From positions 1 to 32,977 of the forward strand of contig JAUIEF010000038.1 in the NCBI GenBank assembly GCA_030428785.1: DNA of 32,977 nt, in the 5' to 3' direction. This DNA comes from a bacterium (GTDB lineage: Bacteria; Planctomycetota; B15-G4). Each line of letters opens with the position of its first letter. Position 1 is the first letter of the stretch. The notes under the pieces are model-generated. The model had not been told where the DNA came from. It ran no database searches and saw nothing but the letters and a program-made list of their open reading frames with translations. Of this stretch, positions 15,415 to 22,936 are shown in pieces. The position numbers and the translations under genes are program-made.

Positions 15415-16863
15415 ATGACCGACACCGCGGACGCACCCGTCACCCAGAAGAAGATCGTCCTCATGTACGTGACCCCCCCGGGTCAGGACGACTTCTTCAT
15501 CGCCATGCCGCTCGGCATCATCTACCTGGGCGCGATCCTGCGCGAGGCGGGCTGCGACGTCGAGTGCTGCGACGAGCGCGTCTGCACGGCCGCCGAGGTC
15601 GACGAGTACATCGCGAAGGCCGACATCCTGGGCCTCTCGGCGCTCACGCCGCACGTGAACCGCGCCATCCGCTACGCCGAGAAGGCCAAGGCGCAGAAGC
15701 CCGACGTCATCACCCTCATGGGCGGCCCGCACGCCACGGTGGACGTCGACACCTTCCTCGACTCGGGCGCCTTCGACTACGTCATCGGCGGCGAGGCCGA
15801 GGACTCCATCGTCGACTTCGTGCGCGGCGTCGAGCAGGGCAAGAGCGCCCTCGAGTCCGTCCCCGGCATCGCCTTCGACAAGGACGACGGCACACGGCAC
15901 TGCAACCCGCAGCCGCCGCTCATCAAGGACCTCGACCGCATCCCGTTCCCGGCGTGGGACATGCTCCCGTTCCCGCGGTACTCCGCGATGAACAAGGAGA
16001 AGCTCTTCTACATCTTCACCAGCCGGGGCTGCCCGTTCCGCTGCGTGTTCTGCCAGAAGGAGCTCACGGGCCGCGGCTTCCGCACGCGGTCGGTGGAGAA
16101 CATCCTCGACGAGCTGCAGGACATCTCGGAGAACTACCAGCCCGGCAACGTGCTCTTCATCGACGAGCTCTTCACGTGCCAGAAGCAGCGGGTCTACGAC
16201 CTCTGCGAGGGCATCATGCAGCGCGGCCTCAAGCTCAACATGTCCTGCGAGACGCGCGTGGACATGATCGACTACGACATGGCCCGCACGATGAAGAAGG
16301 CCGGCTTCAACCGCATGTACTTCGGCGTGGAGTCGGTGAGCCAGCGCAGCCTCGACACGCTCATCAAGGACTACAAGGCCGAGAAGGTCGTCGAGTGCCT
16401 CAAGATGATGCGGCGCGCCGGCATCTGGACGAAGGTCTTCCTCATCGTCGGCACGCCCGGCGAGACCATGGAGGACATCGAGGAGACGGCGCGCGGCATC
16501 CGGGCGGCCATGCCCGACCGCGTCCGCACCTCGCTCTTCAACCCGCTCACGGCCACCGAGTCCTTCGAGAAGTACGGCGACCGCATCGACCCGGACCTCG
16601 TGCGCACGGAGTACGTGGACAGCGACCGCAGCCCGTACATCCACGAGCACTTCAGCAACGACGAGCTCAACCGCATCAAGCGCTCGCTCGTCGAGGACTA
16701 CGAGACCTGGTACGACAGCTTCCCGGCCCGCGCCAAGCGCTACGTCGCGCGCATCCGGTACTACCTCGAGAACTGGGACGACGAGGGCAAGGCCCGCGTC
16801 CTGCGTGCGCTGCGCCTGAACAAGGGCCAGGCGCCGGTCTCGGCGGACTTCCCCGAGATCTGA
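15415..16863 (+). CDS. Cobalamin-binding-domain radical SAM protein
   Basis: 482 residues. Residues ~12-150 form a B12-binding-type Rossmann domain (IVLMYVTPPGQDD, PLGIIYLGAILREAG, LMGGPHATVD, DYVIGGEAED), followed by IPFPAWDMLPFPRY, the link typical of this class. The radical-SAM barrel begins TSRGCPFRCVFCQKEL with the [4Fe-4S] ligands C206, C210 and C213. NVLFIDELF, CETRVDMID and MYFGVESVSQRSL follow as expected. Such enzymes make 5'-deoxyadenosyl radicals and often methylate unreactive carbons or rearrange rings; here a sugar or lipid carrier is a likely substrate, by context only. The DxHxxG lower-ligand motif is absent, as in many members. A weak AGGA at ~15399 precedes ATG 15415. The C-terminal ~90 residues are helical and family-specific. 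Confidence 0.88.
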   Translation: MTDTADAPVTQKKIVLMYVTPPGQDDFFIAMPLGIIYLGAILREAGCDVECCDERVCTAAEVDEYIAKADILGLSALTPHVNRAIRYAEKAKAQKPDVITLMGGPHATVDVDTFLDSGAFDYVIGGEAEDSIVDFVRGVEQGKSALESVPGIAFDKDDGTRHCNPQPPLIKDLDRIPFPAWDMLPFPRYSAMNKEKLFYIFTSRGCPFRCVFCQKELTGRGFRTRSVENILDELQDISENYQPGNVLFIDELFTCQKQRVYDLCEGIMQRGLKLNMSCETRVDMIDYDMARTMKKAGFNRMYFGVESVSQRSLDTLIKDYKAEKVVECLKMMRRAGIWTKVFLIVGTPGETMEDIEETARGIRAAMPDRVRTSLFNPLTATESFEKYGDRIDPDLVRTEYVDSDRSPYIHEHFSNDELNRIKRSLVEDYETWYDSFPARAKRYVARIRYYLENWDDEGKARVLRALRLNKGQAPVSADFPEI

Positions 16864-16902
16864 GCCGGCCGCGCGGGGGGGGCCGGCGTCCGCGCACGCC
16901 GG
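16864..16902 (+). terminator. Two overlapping, mutually exclusive hairpins after the radical-SAM gene
   Basis: Hairpin 1 starts at the stop codon: GCCGGCC (16864-16870) pairs with GGCCGGC (16881-16887). Hairpin 2 uses CCGGCGT (16883-16889) with ACGCCGG (16896-16902). They share 16883-16887, so only one can form at a time. A terminator is the simplest role. There is no T tract. Confidence 0.4.
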
Positions 16903-16904
16903 GC

Positions 16905-16933
16905 TTGATCGACCCCGTCCGCGGGGCGACAAC
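16905..16933 (+). promoter_or_regulatory. Weak promoter candidate before the GT4 gene at 16942
   Basis: TTGATC (16905-16910) is followed after 17 bases by GACAAC (16928-16933), eight bases before ATG 16942. The -35 is a fair match and the -10 matches only three of six positions. The short distance would give a near-leaderless transcript, and no ribosome-binding site is seen before this ATG. Confidence 0.3.
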
Positions 16934-16941
16934 CTCTCCCG

Positions 16942-18195
16942 ATGCGCGTCCTCGTCGCCAACGACCTCCACGGCCGGTCCTCCGCGGCGGGCGTCGCCGT
17001 GCGCATGGCGGAGGGGCTCGCCGCGCGCGGCCACGAGGTCGCGTTCCTCGCGACGACGCAGCGGCCGGGGACGGCGCGGCGGTTCGAGGAGGGCGGCGTC
17101 GACGTCCACCTCGTCGAGACGCCCGCCTACAACCTGCGCTGGCGCGCCTGGCGCAGCCTCGACAACCCGGCCGGCACGGAGGCCGTCCGGCGGACGGTCG
17201 AGGCCGTGCGCCCCGACGTCGTCCACGTGCACAACCTGCACATCCACCTGGGCTACGCGTCGCTCGCCGCGGCGCGCGCGGGCGGCGCGAAGACGGTGCT
17301 CCACGTGCACGACATCATGCCCGTGTGCCACCAGAAGCTCTTCTGCCACCTCGACGAGCGGATCTCCCCCGGCGACCCCGTGCGCTACCGCGCCGGCCCC
17401 CTCAAGTGCGCGGTCTGCGTGCGCGGCCGGTTCAACCCGCTGCGCAACGGGCGCATCCGGCGCGCGATCGAACGCGACGTGGACCGCCTCGTGGCCGTGA
17501 GCGACGAGATGGGCGCCGCCCTGCTCCAGAACGGCATCGGCCCCGCGACGACCATCGCCAACGGCATGCCGCCGCGCCCGGAGGCGGACCCCGAGGTGAC
17601 GGCCGCGCTCCGCGAGCGGCTGGGTCTCGCCGGGCGCCGCGTCGTGCTCTACGGCGGGCGCATCGACCGCCTCAAGGGCGGGCTCGAGCTCCTCGAGGCG
17701 CTCGCGTCCGTCGTGCGCGAGGTGCCCGACCTCGTGCTGCTCCTCGTGGGCGACGCGCTCCCCGGCTTCTTCGAGGAGATGGCCGCGCTCGCCGGCCGCA
17801 ACGGCCTCGGCGCCGAGCGGCTCGTGCGCACGGGCTGGCTCACGGGCGAGCAGCTGCGCGCCGCCTACGAGCTCGCCGAGGTCGTCGTGAGCCCGTCGCT
17901 CTGCTTCGAGTCCTTCGGGCTCGTGAACCTCGAGGCCATGGAGGCGGCGCGGCCGGTCGTCGCGTCCCTGTGGGGCGGCCCCTCGGACGTCGTCGTCGAC
18001 GGCGAGACGGGCTTCCTCGTGAACCCGCTGCAGACGGCGGTCCTGGCCGACCGGATCCGGCGACTCCTCCAGGATCCTGCGCTCGCCGGCCGAATGGGGG
18101 AGGCGGGGCGGGTCCGCGCCCGCACCGTGTTCGGCCTCGAGCGGCAGCTCGACGCCGTCGAGGCCCTGTACGCCGACCTCGCCGGGTCGCGATGA
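16942..18195 (+). CDS. GT4-family glycosyltransferase with a four-cysteine insert
   Basis: 417 residues. The acceptor domain starts MRVLVANDLHGRSSAAGVAVR, with VVHVHNLHIHLGYASLAAA and LHVHDIMPVCHQKLFC. Four cysteines, C129, C135, C156 and C159 (KCAVC), form a compact set that could bind zinc. Related cysteine-bearing GT4 enzymes occur in other exopolysaccharide clusters. The donor domain opens with VVLYGGRIDRLKGGLELLEAL at about residue 234 and has LCFESFGLVNLEAMEAARPVVAS with the E-x7-E motif. It is the only gene in the run with about 80 bases of non-coding DNA on its 5' side and a candidate promoter, so it may start a new transcript. The following GTG at 18242 has GGAG nine bases upstream. 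Confidence 0.9.
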   Translation: MRVLVANDLHGRSSAAGVAVRMAEGLAARGHEVAFLATTQRPGTARRFEEGGVDVHLVETPAYNLRWRAWRSLDNPAGTEAVRRTVEAVRPDVVHVHNLHIHLGYASLAAARAGGAKTVLHVHDIMPVCHQKLFCHLDERISPGDPVRYRAGPLKCAVCVRGRFNPLRNGRIRRAIERDVDRLVAVSDEMGAALLQNGIGPATTIANGMPPRPEADPEVTAALRERLGLAGRRVVLYGGRIDRLKGGLELLEALASVVREVPDLVLLLVGDALPGFFEEMAALAGRNGLGAERLVRTGWLTGEQLRAAYELAEVVVSPSLCFESFGLVNLEAMEAARPVVASLWGGPSDVVVDGETGFLVNPLQTAVLADRIRRLLQDPALAGRMGEAGRVRARTVFGLERQLDAVEALYADLAGSR

Positions 18196-18241
18196 TGACG
18201 TCCCCGCCCGCCCGCCGACCGCAGACCTGGAGACCCGGCAC

Positions 18242-19462
18242 GTGAAGAGACGCTGGCGCGTCATGATCGTCGTGACCCGCAGCCCGACGCGCGGCCTGCG
18301 TCTCGCGACCGGCGAGCCGGAGGGGCCGCCCAGCCTCGACGTCGCGCTCTCGTCCGCGCGGCTCCTGCGCCACGGCGCCGAGGTGCGGGTGGTCGATCAG
18401 GACGTCGAGGCGCTCGGCGACCGCGTCGTCCGCAAGGAGCTCCGCAACTGGCGCCCGGACCTCGTGCTGCTGCGCGCCGGCGGGAGCGACCTCGCCGCCG
18501 ACCCGCTGCCGGACGCGCGGCCGCTCGCCTCGCTGCTCGCCGGTTGGAACTGGGGCGCACCGGTCCTCGCCTGGGGGCCGCTCGCCGCGCGCTACGCGCA
18601 CGAGCTGCTCACGACGCTGCCCGGGCTCGCCGGCGTCATGACCGGTCCGGTGGGGCGCACGCTCGCCCGCGGCTTCGAGGACGACCTGCCCGGGCTCGGG
18701 CGGCTCGTCGACGGCACGGTGGAGTTCGTGCCCGTCCCCGAGGGCCTGGCCGACGAGGACGCCGACGTGCTCCCCGCCTGGCAGCTCTTCCCGCTGGACG
18801 CCTGCGCCGCGCGCTGCCCCGGCGGGCTGCGCACCGTGCTCGTCGGCCCGCTGCGCCAGGAGGCGGAGGACACCTTCCGCGAGGTGCGCCACGCCGTGCG
18901 CCGCGCGGGCGCCCGCAAGCTCGTCTTCGACGACCGCGACCTCGGCCGCGACCCCGAGCTCGCGAGCGCCGTGGCGCGCGGCATGTTCGGCGCCGCGCCG
19001 GGCGTGCCGTGGACCTGCCGCGTGCGCGCCGACCGCGTGAACCCGCCCTTCGTGCTCACGCTCTCGCAGGGCGGCTGCAAGGAGATCCTCGTCGTGTCGC
19101 CGACGCCGCCCGAGACCGCGGCGCTCACGCCCATGGACGACCCGTCGCGTCCGCGCTTCGAGAGCGCCGTCGAGGCCGTGCGCGTCACGGGCATGTCGCC
19201 CGTCGTGCTGCACCTCGTCGGACGGCGCGGGCAGACGCGCGCCATGCTCTCCGCGTGGCAGCGATGGTTCGCGGACCGGCGCATCGCCGTGCGGCCGCAG
19301 GTGCTGCTCCAGCACGCGGGCGACCGCGGCGACGGCAAGCCGACGCTCGCCGAGGCGCGCGCCCAGGCCGGCTGCTGGGACAACGACCTCTCGGCGTCGG
19401 ACGTCGAGCGCGCCGTGAAGATGCTGGGGGGCGGCCGGCCCGCGACCGCCGGCGCGCGGTGA
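18242..19462 (+). CDS. Radical-SAM-like protein lacking the iron-sulfur loop (probable pseudo-enzyme)
   Basis: 406 residues from GTG 18242 (GGAG at 18229-18232); ATG 18263 is an alternative. Layout follows the neighbouring B12/radical-SAM enzymes: MIVVTRSPTRGL, SSARLLRHGAEVRVVDQDVEAL, NWRPDLVLLRAGG and APVLAWGP for the B12-type domain, then VLPAWQLFPLD (residues 176-186), equal to FPAWDMLPFP in the paralogue. After this, LRTVLVGP runs straight into the helix EDTFREVRHAVRRAG and KLVFDDRDLG, so the C-x3-C-x2-C loop is deleted. WTCRVRADRVNPPFVLTLSQGGCKEI aligns with the usual CETRVD...GFNRMYFGVES strand-helix pair, with the E-S end lost. A residual CAARC (188-192) does not sit at the loop. Probably a structural or allosteric partner. 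The stop overlaps the GNAT gene by four bases. The homology is my pattern reading. Confidence 0.65.
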   Translation: MKRRWRVMIVVTRSPTRGLRLATGEPEGPPSLDVALSSARLLRHGAEVRVVDQDVEALGDRVVRKELRNWRPDLVLLRAGGSDLAADPLPDARPLASLLAGWNWGAPVLAWGPLAARYAHELLTTLPGLAGVMTGPVGRTLARGFEDDLPGLGRLVDGTVEFVPVPEGLADEDADVLPAWQLFPLDACAARCPGGLRTVLVGPLRQEAEDTFREVRHAVRRAGARKLVFDDRDLGRDPELASAVARGMFGAAPGVPWTCRVRADRVNPPFVLTLSQGGCKEILVVSPTPPETAALTPMDDPSRPRFESAVEAVRVTGMSPVVLHLVGRRGQTRAMLSAWQRWFADRRIAVRPQVLLQHAGDRGDGKPTLAEARAQAGCWDNDLSASDVERAVKMLGGGRPATAGAR

Positions 19463-20538
19463 GCGAGCGCCGCTGGACCTGGCGCGAGGCCGGCCACGCC
19501 GACCGCGAGGACCAGTGCCGGCTGTTCAACGCCTGCTTCCGCAAGGACAAGCAGGTGGACACCTTCGTCTGGAAGTACGAGCGCAATCCGCACGGGCCCG
19601 CCGTCTCGCGCGTGGCCGTCGACCCCGAGGGGCGCGTCGTCGGCGCGTACAGCTACGTGCCGCGGCGCTTCCGTCGAGACGGCGAGCGGATCGTGCTCAT
19701 GCAGGCGTCCGACGCGATGGTCGCCGCCGAGGCGCGTCGTCAGGGCATCTTCACCGGGCTCGACGACGTCGTCTGCGAGGCGACGGGCGCGATGGGCATC
19801 CCGTGGGCGTTCGCGTACTCGGGGCGGCTGTCGTACACGGGCTTCCTCGGCAACGGCTGGAAAGACATCGGGCGCGCGACCGTGCTGCGCTACCGCTACC
19901 GCACGCGGCGCGGGCTGCTGCGGCTCGGGCGCGTCGGGCCCGTCGCGGCGCGCACGGCGCCCGTGCTCGACCGGCTCGCCGCCGCGCGCGACCGACGGCG
20001 CTTCGCCGACGTGCCGCTCGTCCTCGAGCGCGTCGAGCGCTTCGACGAGCGGGTCGACGAGCTCTGCGAGGCCGCCACGCCCGACGTCGGCCTCGTCGGC
20101 GAGCGGGACGCCGCCTGGCTGGACTGGCGCTACGTCGACAACCCCTCGCGGCGGCAGGAGTGCTTCGTGCTGCGCGGCGAGGGCGCGCCCGGCACGCTCG
20201 ACGGCCTGCTCGTCGCCGAGTTCCAGGGCGGCAACGCCTTCCTCGTCGACCACGTGGCGCGGACGCCCGCCGCGCGCGACGCGCTCCTGCGCGAGTTCAC
20301 CGTCCTGGGGCACCGCCGCGGCATGGAGGAGGCCACCGCGCTGCTCTTCGACCACCACCCGTCGACGACGCGGCTCGAGGCGCTCGGCTGGAGGGGACCG
20401 CGCCGGCGCAAGCTCTTCCGGGACATGTTCCCGTTCATCGTCCGGGCTTGCCGCGCCGACGCCGACCCGGAGGATGAGGACATCCGCCGCTGGCACCTCG
20501 CCGACGGCGACCGCGACGCCGAGCACATGTCCGCCTGA
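19459..20538 (+). CDS. GNAT-fold acyltransferase-like protein
   Basis: 359 residues from GTG 19459, overlapping the previous stop as GTGA. The first half matches the GNAT fold of the Acetyltransf_9-like group: FNACFRKDKQVDTFVWKYERNP (W-K-Y-x-x-N-P is a common marker), VVGAYSYVPRRF, then MQASDAMVAAEARRQGIFTGLDD as the acyl-CoA pyrophosphate loop region (R-R-Q-G-I-F). The second half repeats a degenerate acyltransferase-like unit, with AAWLDWRYVDNPSRRQE and a C-terminal HHPSTTRLEALGW. Cytoplasmic; an amino-sugar acyl transfer is the natural guess in a glycan cluster, but the substrate is not shown. Translational coupling to the pseudo-radical-SAM gene suggests joint function. No obvious ribosome-binding site other than the coupling. 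Confidence 0.78.
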   Translation: MSERRWTWREAGHADREDQCRLFNACFRKDKQVDTFVWKYERNPHGPAVSRVAVDPEGRVVGAYSYVPRRFRRDGERIVLMQASDAMVAAEARRQGIFTGLDDVVCEATGAMGIPWAFAYSGRLSYTGFLGNGWKDIGRATVLRYRYRTRRGLLRLGRVGPVAARTAPVLDRLAAARDRRRFADVPLVLERVERFDERVDELCEAATPDVGLVGERDAAWLDWRYVDNPSRRQECFVLRGEGAPGTLDGLLVAEFQGGNAFLVDHVARTPAARDALLREFTVLGHRRGMEEATALLFDHHPSTTRLEALGWRGPRRRKLFRDMFPFIVRACRADADPEDEDIRRWHLADGDRDAEHMSA

Positions 20539-20612
20539 CCGTCCCCCGCACGACGGGCCCGGCTCGCCGCACCGCTCCCGCACCTCGACACCCACACCCG
20601 ACGCCCCCTCGC

Positions 20613-21671
20613 ATGAAGCACCAGCTCAAGCGCCTCCTCCGCAAGCTCGTCGCGAAGGGCTTCCACGTGACCGGCCTGCGCTCGTGGTTCCGGACCTCGC
20701 GCGCCGGCGTCCCCGTGCTCATGTTCCACAACGTCGGGAGCCCGGAGGAGACGGACTACCTCCCGGACCACATGAAGGTCAGCGAGGCCAAGCTGCGCCG
20801 CCTGCTCCGCTCCCTCCAGCGCGCCGGCTACCGCACGCTCACCGTGCAGCAGATGGTCGACGAGTTCGAGGCGGGGCGCGTGCCGGGCGACGCCGTCGTC
20901 CTGACGTTCGACGACGGCTACCGCGACAACCACGACCTCCTCCTGCCGATCCTCCAGGAGATGGGCGCCACGGCGACCATCTACGTGCAGACCGGGCCCA
21001 TGAAGGGCCGGCTCAACTGGCTGCACCACTACTTCTGGGCGCTGCACCGCGTCGGGTCGCACGAGCTCGCCGAGCGTATCGCGCAGCAGGTCGACCGCCA
21101 GCACCTCAAGGCGGACCTGCGCAGCCTGCCGCCCGGCGACGAGGCCGCCGAGTACGCGATGAAGCGGCTGCTCAAGTACGAGATCACCGCGGAGGACCGG
21201 GACACGATCCTCGCGCGCATCTTCGAGGACCTCGGCGGCACGGACGGCGAGCTCGCCTCGAGCGTCTACCTGGGCCCCGAGGAGTGCCGCACGCTCGACA
21301 AGGCGGGGGTGGAGATCGGCGCCCACACGGTGAACCACCTCGTGCTGTCGTCGCTCGACGCGACCCAGCAGCGCCTCGAGATCGAGGGCTCGCTGCGCGA
21401 CCTCGAGTCCTGGCTGGGCCACGGGATCGCCTCCTTCGCCTTTCCCTACGGCAGGGCCTGGGACTACGACGACGAGACGCTGGGCATCCTCCGCGAGCTC
21501 GGCTTCCGGAGCGCGACGACGGCGATGCCGGGCCTCAACGACGCGCAGACGCCGGTCCTGGAGCTCAAGCGCATCGCCGTGAACGAGGACAGCGACCTCG
21601 CCGAGGTGCTGTGCGAGGTCGACGGCGTCTACCGCTGGCTCGACCGGCGCGGGGTCCGCCTCGGGGCCTGA
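20613..21671 (+). CDS. Polysaccharide deacetylase (NodB/CE4 family)
   Basis: 352 residues. NodB motif 1 is TFDDGYRDN with D100 and D101, motif 2 is GAHTVNHLVLSSL with metal ligands H238 and H242, and motif 3 is SFAFPYG (274-280). Between motifs 1 and 2 lies an ~100-residue helical insert (WLHHYFWALHRVGSHELAE and on), found in the longer exopolysaccharide-type members. The enzyme removes N-acetyl groups from amino sugars using a divalent metal. No clear signal peptide is seen; the basic start MKHQLKRLLRKLVAKG suggests membrane association on the cytoplasmic side. It is 74 bases from the GNAT gene, so acylation and deacetylation functions are side by side. No ribosome-binding site is evident before ATG 20613. 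Confidence 0.9.
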   Translation: MKHQLKRLLRKLVAKGFHVTGLRSWFRTSRAGVPVLMFHNVGSPEETDYLPDHMKVSEAKLRRLLRSLQRAGYRTLTVQQMVDEFEAGRVPGDAVVLTFDDGYRDNHDLLLPILQEMGATATIYVQTGPMKGRLNWLHHYFWALHRVGSHELAERIAQQVDRQHLKADLRSLPPGDEAAEYAMKRLLKYEITAEDRDTILARIFEDLGGTDGELASSVYLGPEECRTLDKAGVEIGAHTVNHLVLSSLDATQQRLEIEGSLRDLESWLGHGIASFAFPYGRAWDYDDETLGILRELGFRSATTAMPGLNDAQTPVLELKRIAVNEDSDLAEVLCEVDGVYRWLDRRGVRLGA

Positions 21672-21712
21672 CCGCCGCCGGCCGCGGGCGTCCGCGCCCC
21701 GGACCGGGCTCA

Positions 21713-21730
21713 CGGAGGTGGCTGCCTCCG
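21713..21730 (+). terminator. Hairpin between deacetylase and WecA-like genes
   Basis: CGGAGG (21713-21718) pairs with CCTCCG (21725-21730) around TGGCTG, with further GC-rich pairing possible just upstream (GGGCG/CGCCC near 21690). It lies 40 bases after the deacetylase stop and just before the candidate promoter of the next gene. No T run. Confidence 0.4.
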
Positions 21731-21741
21731 GCCGATCGGGA

Positions 21742-21747
21742 TAGAGT
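21742..21747 (+). promoter_or_regulatory. Candidate -10 element before the WecA-like gene
   Basis: TAGAGT in GGGATAGAGTCAGG lies 28 bases before TTG 21776. The spacing matches that of TACGAT before the TTG at 7354. No good -35 is seen. With the hairpin just upstream, this supports a separate transcript for the WecA-like and methyltransferase pair. Confidence 0.3.
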
Positions 21748-21775
21748 CAGGCTCCTCCGTCGGGACCCCTCTCCT

Positions 21776-22936
21776 TTGTTCGACGAACCCGTCCTCAGGA
21801 TCGCGTCCGTGGGCTTCCTCGTGGCCCTCGGGACGGCGCTGGCCGCCGTCCCGTTGTGCCGGGTGCTCGCGGCCCGCTTCGGGATCGTCGACAAGCCCGG
21901 AGGCCGGAAGACCCACGAGAAGGTCACGCCGCTCCTGGGGGGCATGGGCGTCGTGGCCGGGACGATGGCCGGCCTGGCCGTCGTCTGGTGGCGGTCCGAG
22001 ACGGACCTGCCCGAGGGCCTCCGCTTCGCGGACATCACCTTCGTCATCGCGGGCAGCCTGGTGATCTTCGTCATCGGGCTCATCGACGACATCTTCAAGG
22101 ACTCGATGGGCTTCGAGCCCAAGCTGCTCGGGCAGATCGTCGGCGTCCTCGTGCTCATGCTGCCGTCGCTGCGCGACCTCGTGTCCGGCGGCGGCACGGC
22201 CGACCAGTGGCTCTACCAGCTCTTCTTCCTGGGCTGGTACCTGACCATCGTCAACAGCTTCAACTTCTCCGACAACATGAACGGGCTCATGTCCGGGTTG
22301 TCGGTCATCTCGTTCGCGGCGGCGATCCTCTACCTGTCCAACACGGACAGCTTCCGGTCGATGACCGTCGCCGTCGTGCTGCTCGCCGCGGTGCTGGGCT
22401 TCATGCCCTACAACTTCCCGCGCTCGAAGATCTTCCTCGGCGACACGGGGAGCATGTTCATCGGGTTCTGGATGGCCTGGGTGCAGTTCGACCTGGTCAA
22501 GGGCTTCATGGCCGTGAGCCGCGACGACTTCGGCGCGCAACACCTCATCCCGGCCGTGCTCATCATGGGCGTGCCGCTCTACGACGCGGCGTTCGTGGTG
22601 TTCATGCGCATCAAGGAGCGGCGGCCCGTGTACCTGGGCGACGCCTACCACCTGAGCCACCGGCTCGTGCGCGGCGGGTTCAGCGCGTCGGAGGCCGTGG
22701 TCATCCTCTGGGGCCTCGCGCTCATCCTCGCGTGGCTCGGCATCCTCGCGAGCAAGATCGACGGCGGGTACCGCTACCTCATCCTGGGCGCGAGCTTCCT
22801 GTTCATGGTGCTCGTCACGCGCAAGATCATCGACATGGAGCGGCTGGCCGGTCCGAGCGCCGGTCCGCGCGAAGGCTCGGGGTCGGCGGCGGACGACGGC
22901 GTCGGCGGACCGAACGGAGCCCACAGCGCCCCGTGA
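21776..22936 (+). CDS. WecA/MraY-family undecaprenyl-phosphate sugar-1-phosphate transferase
   Basis: 386 residues from TTG 21776 (no ATG in range; GTG 21809 is an alternative). Family motifs in order: DKPGGRKTHEKVTPLLGG (39-56), GLIDDIFKD with D104 and D105, NSFNFSDNMNGLMSG (160-174), NFPRSKIFLGDTGSMFIGF (213-231) and DAYHLSHRLVRGGFS. About ten hydrophobic helices. The enzyme moves a HexNAc-1-phosphate from a UDP sugar to undecaprenyl phosphate and so primes the glycan. The HIHHR-like motif reads H-L-S-H-R, a minor deviation. The last ~25 residues are a Gly/Ser/Asp-rich tail. It overlaps the methyltransferase by four bases. The sugar could be GlcNAc, FucNAc or similar and cannot be read. Confidence 0.88.
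   Translation: MFDEPVLRIASVGFLVALGTALAAVPLCRVLAARFGIVDKPGGRKTHEKVTPLLGGMGVVAGTMAGLAVVWWRSETDLPEGLRFADITFVIAGSLVIFVIGLIDDIFKDSMGFEPKLLGQIVGVLVLMLPSLRDLVSGGGTADQWLYQLFFLGWYLTIVNSFNFSDNMNGLMSGLSVISFAAAILYLSNTDSFRSMTVAVVLLAAVLGFMPYNFPRSKIFLGDTGSMFIGFWMAWVQFDLVKGFMAVSRDDFGAQHLIPAVLIMGVPLYDAAFVVFMRIKERRPVYLGDAYHLSHRLVRGGFSASEAVVILWGLALILAWLGILASKIDGGYRYLILGASFLFMVLVTRKIIDMERLAGPSAGPREGSGSAADDGVGGPNGAHSAP

Noticed and set aside
15127..18264. Long minus-strand open frame over the radical-SAM and GT4 genes
   Set aside because: Low-complexity Glu/Arg/Val/Ala/His translation antisense to two genes with full motifs; a composition artefact.
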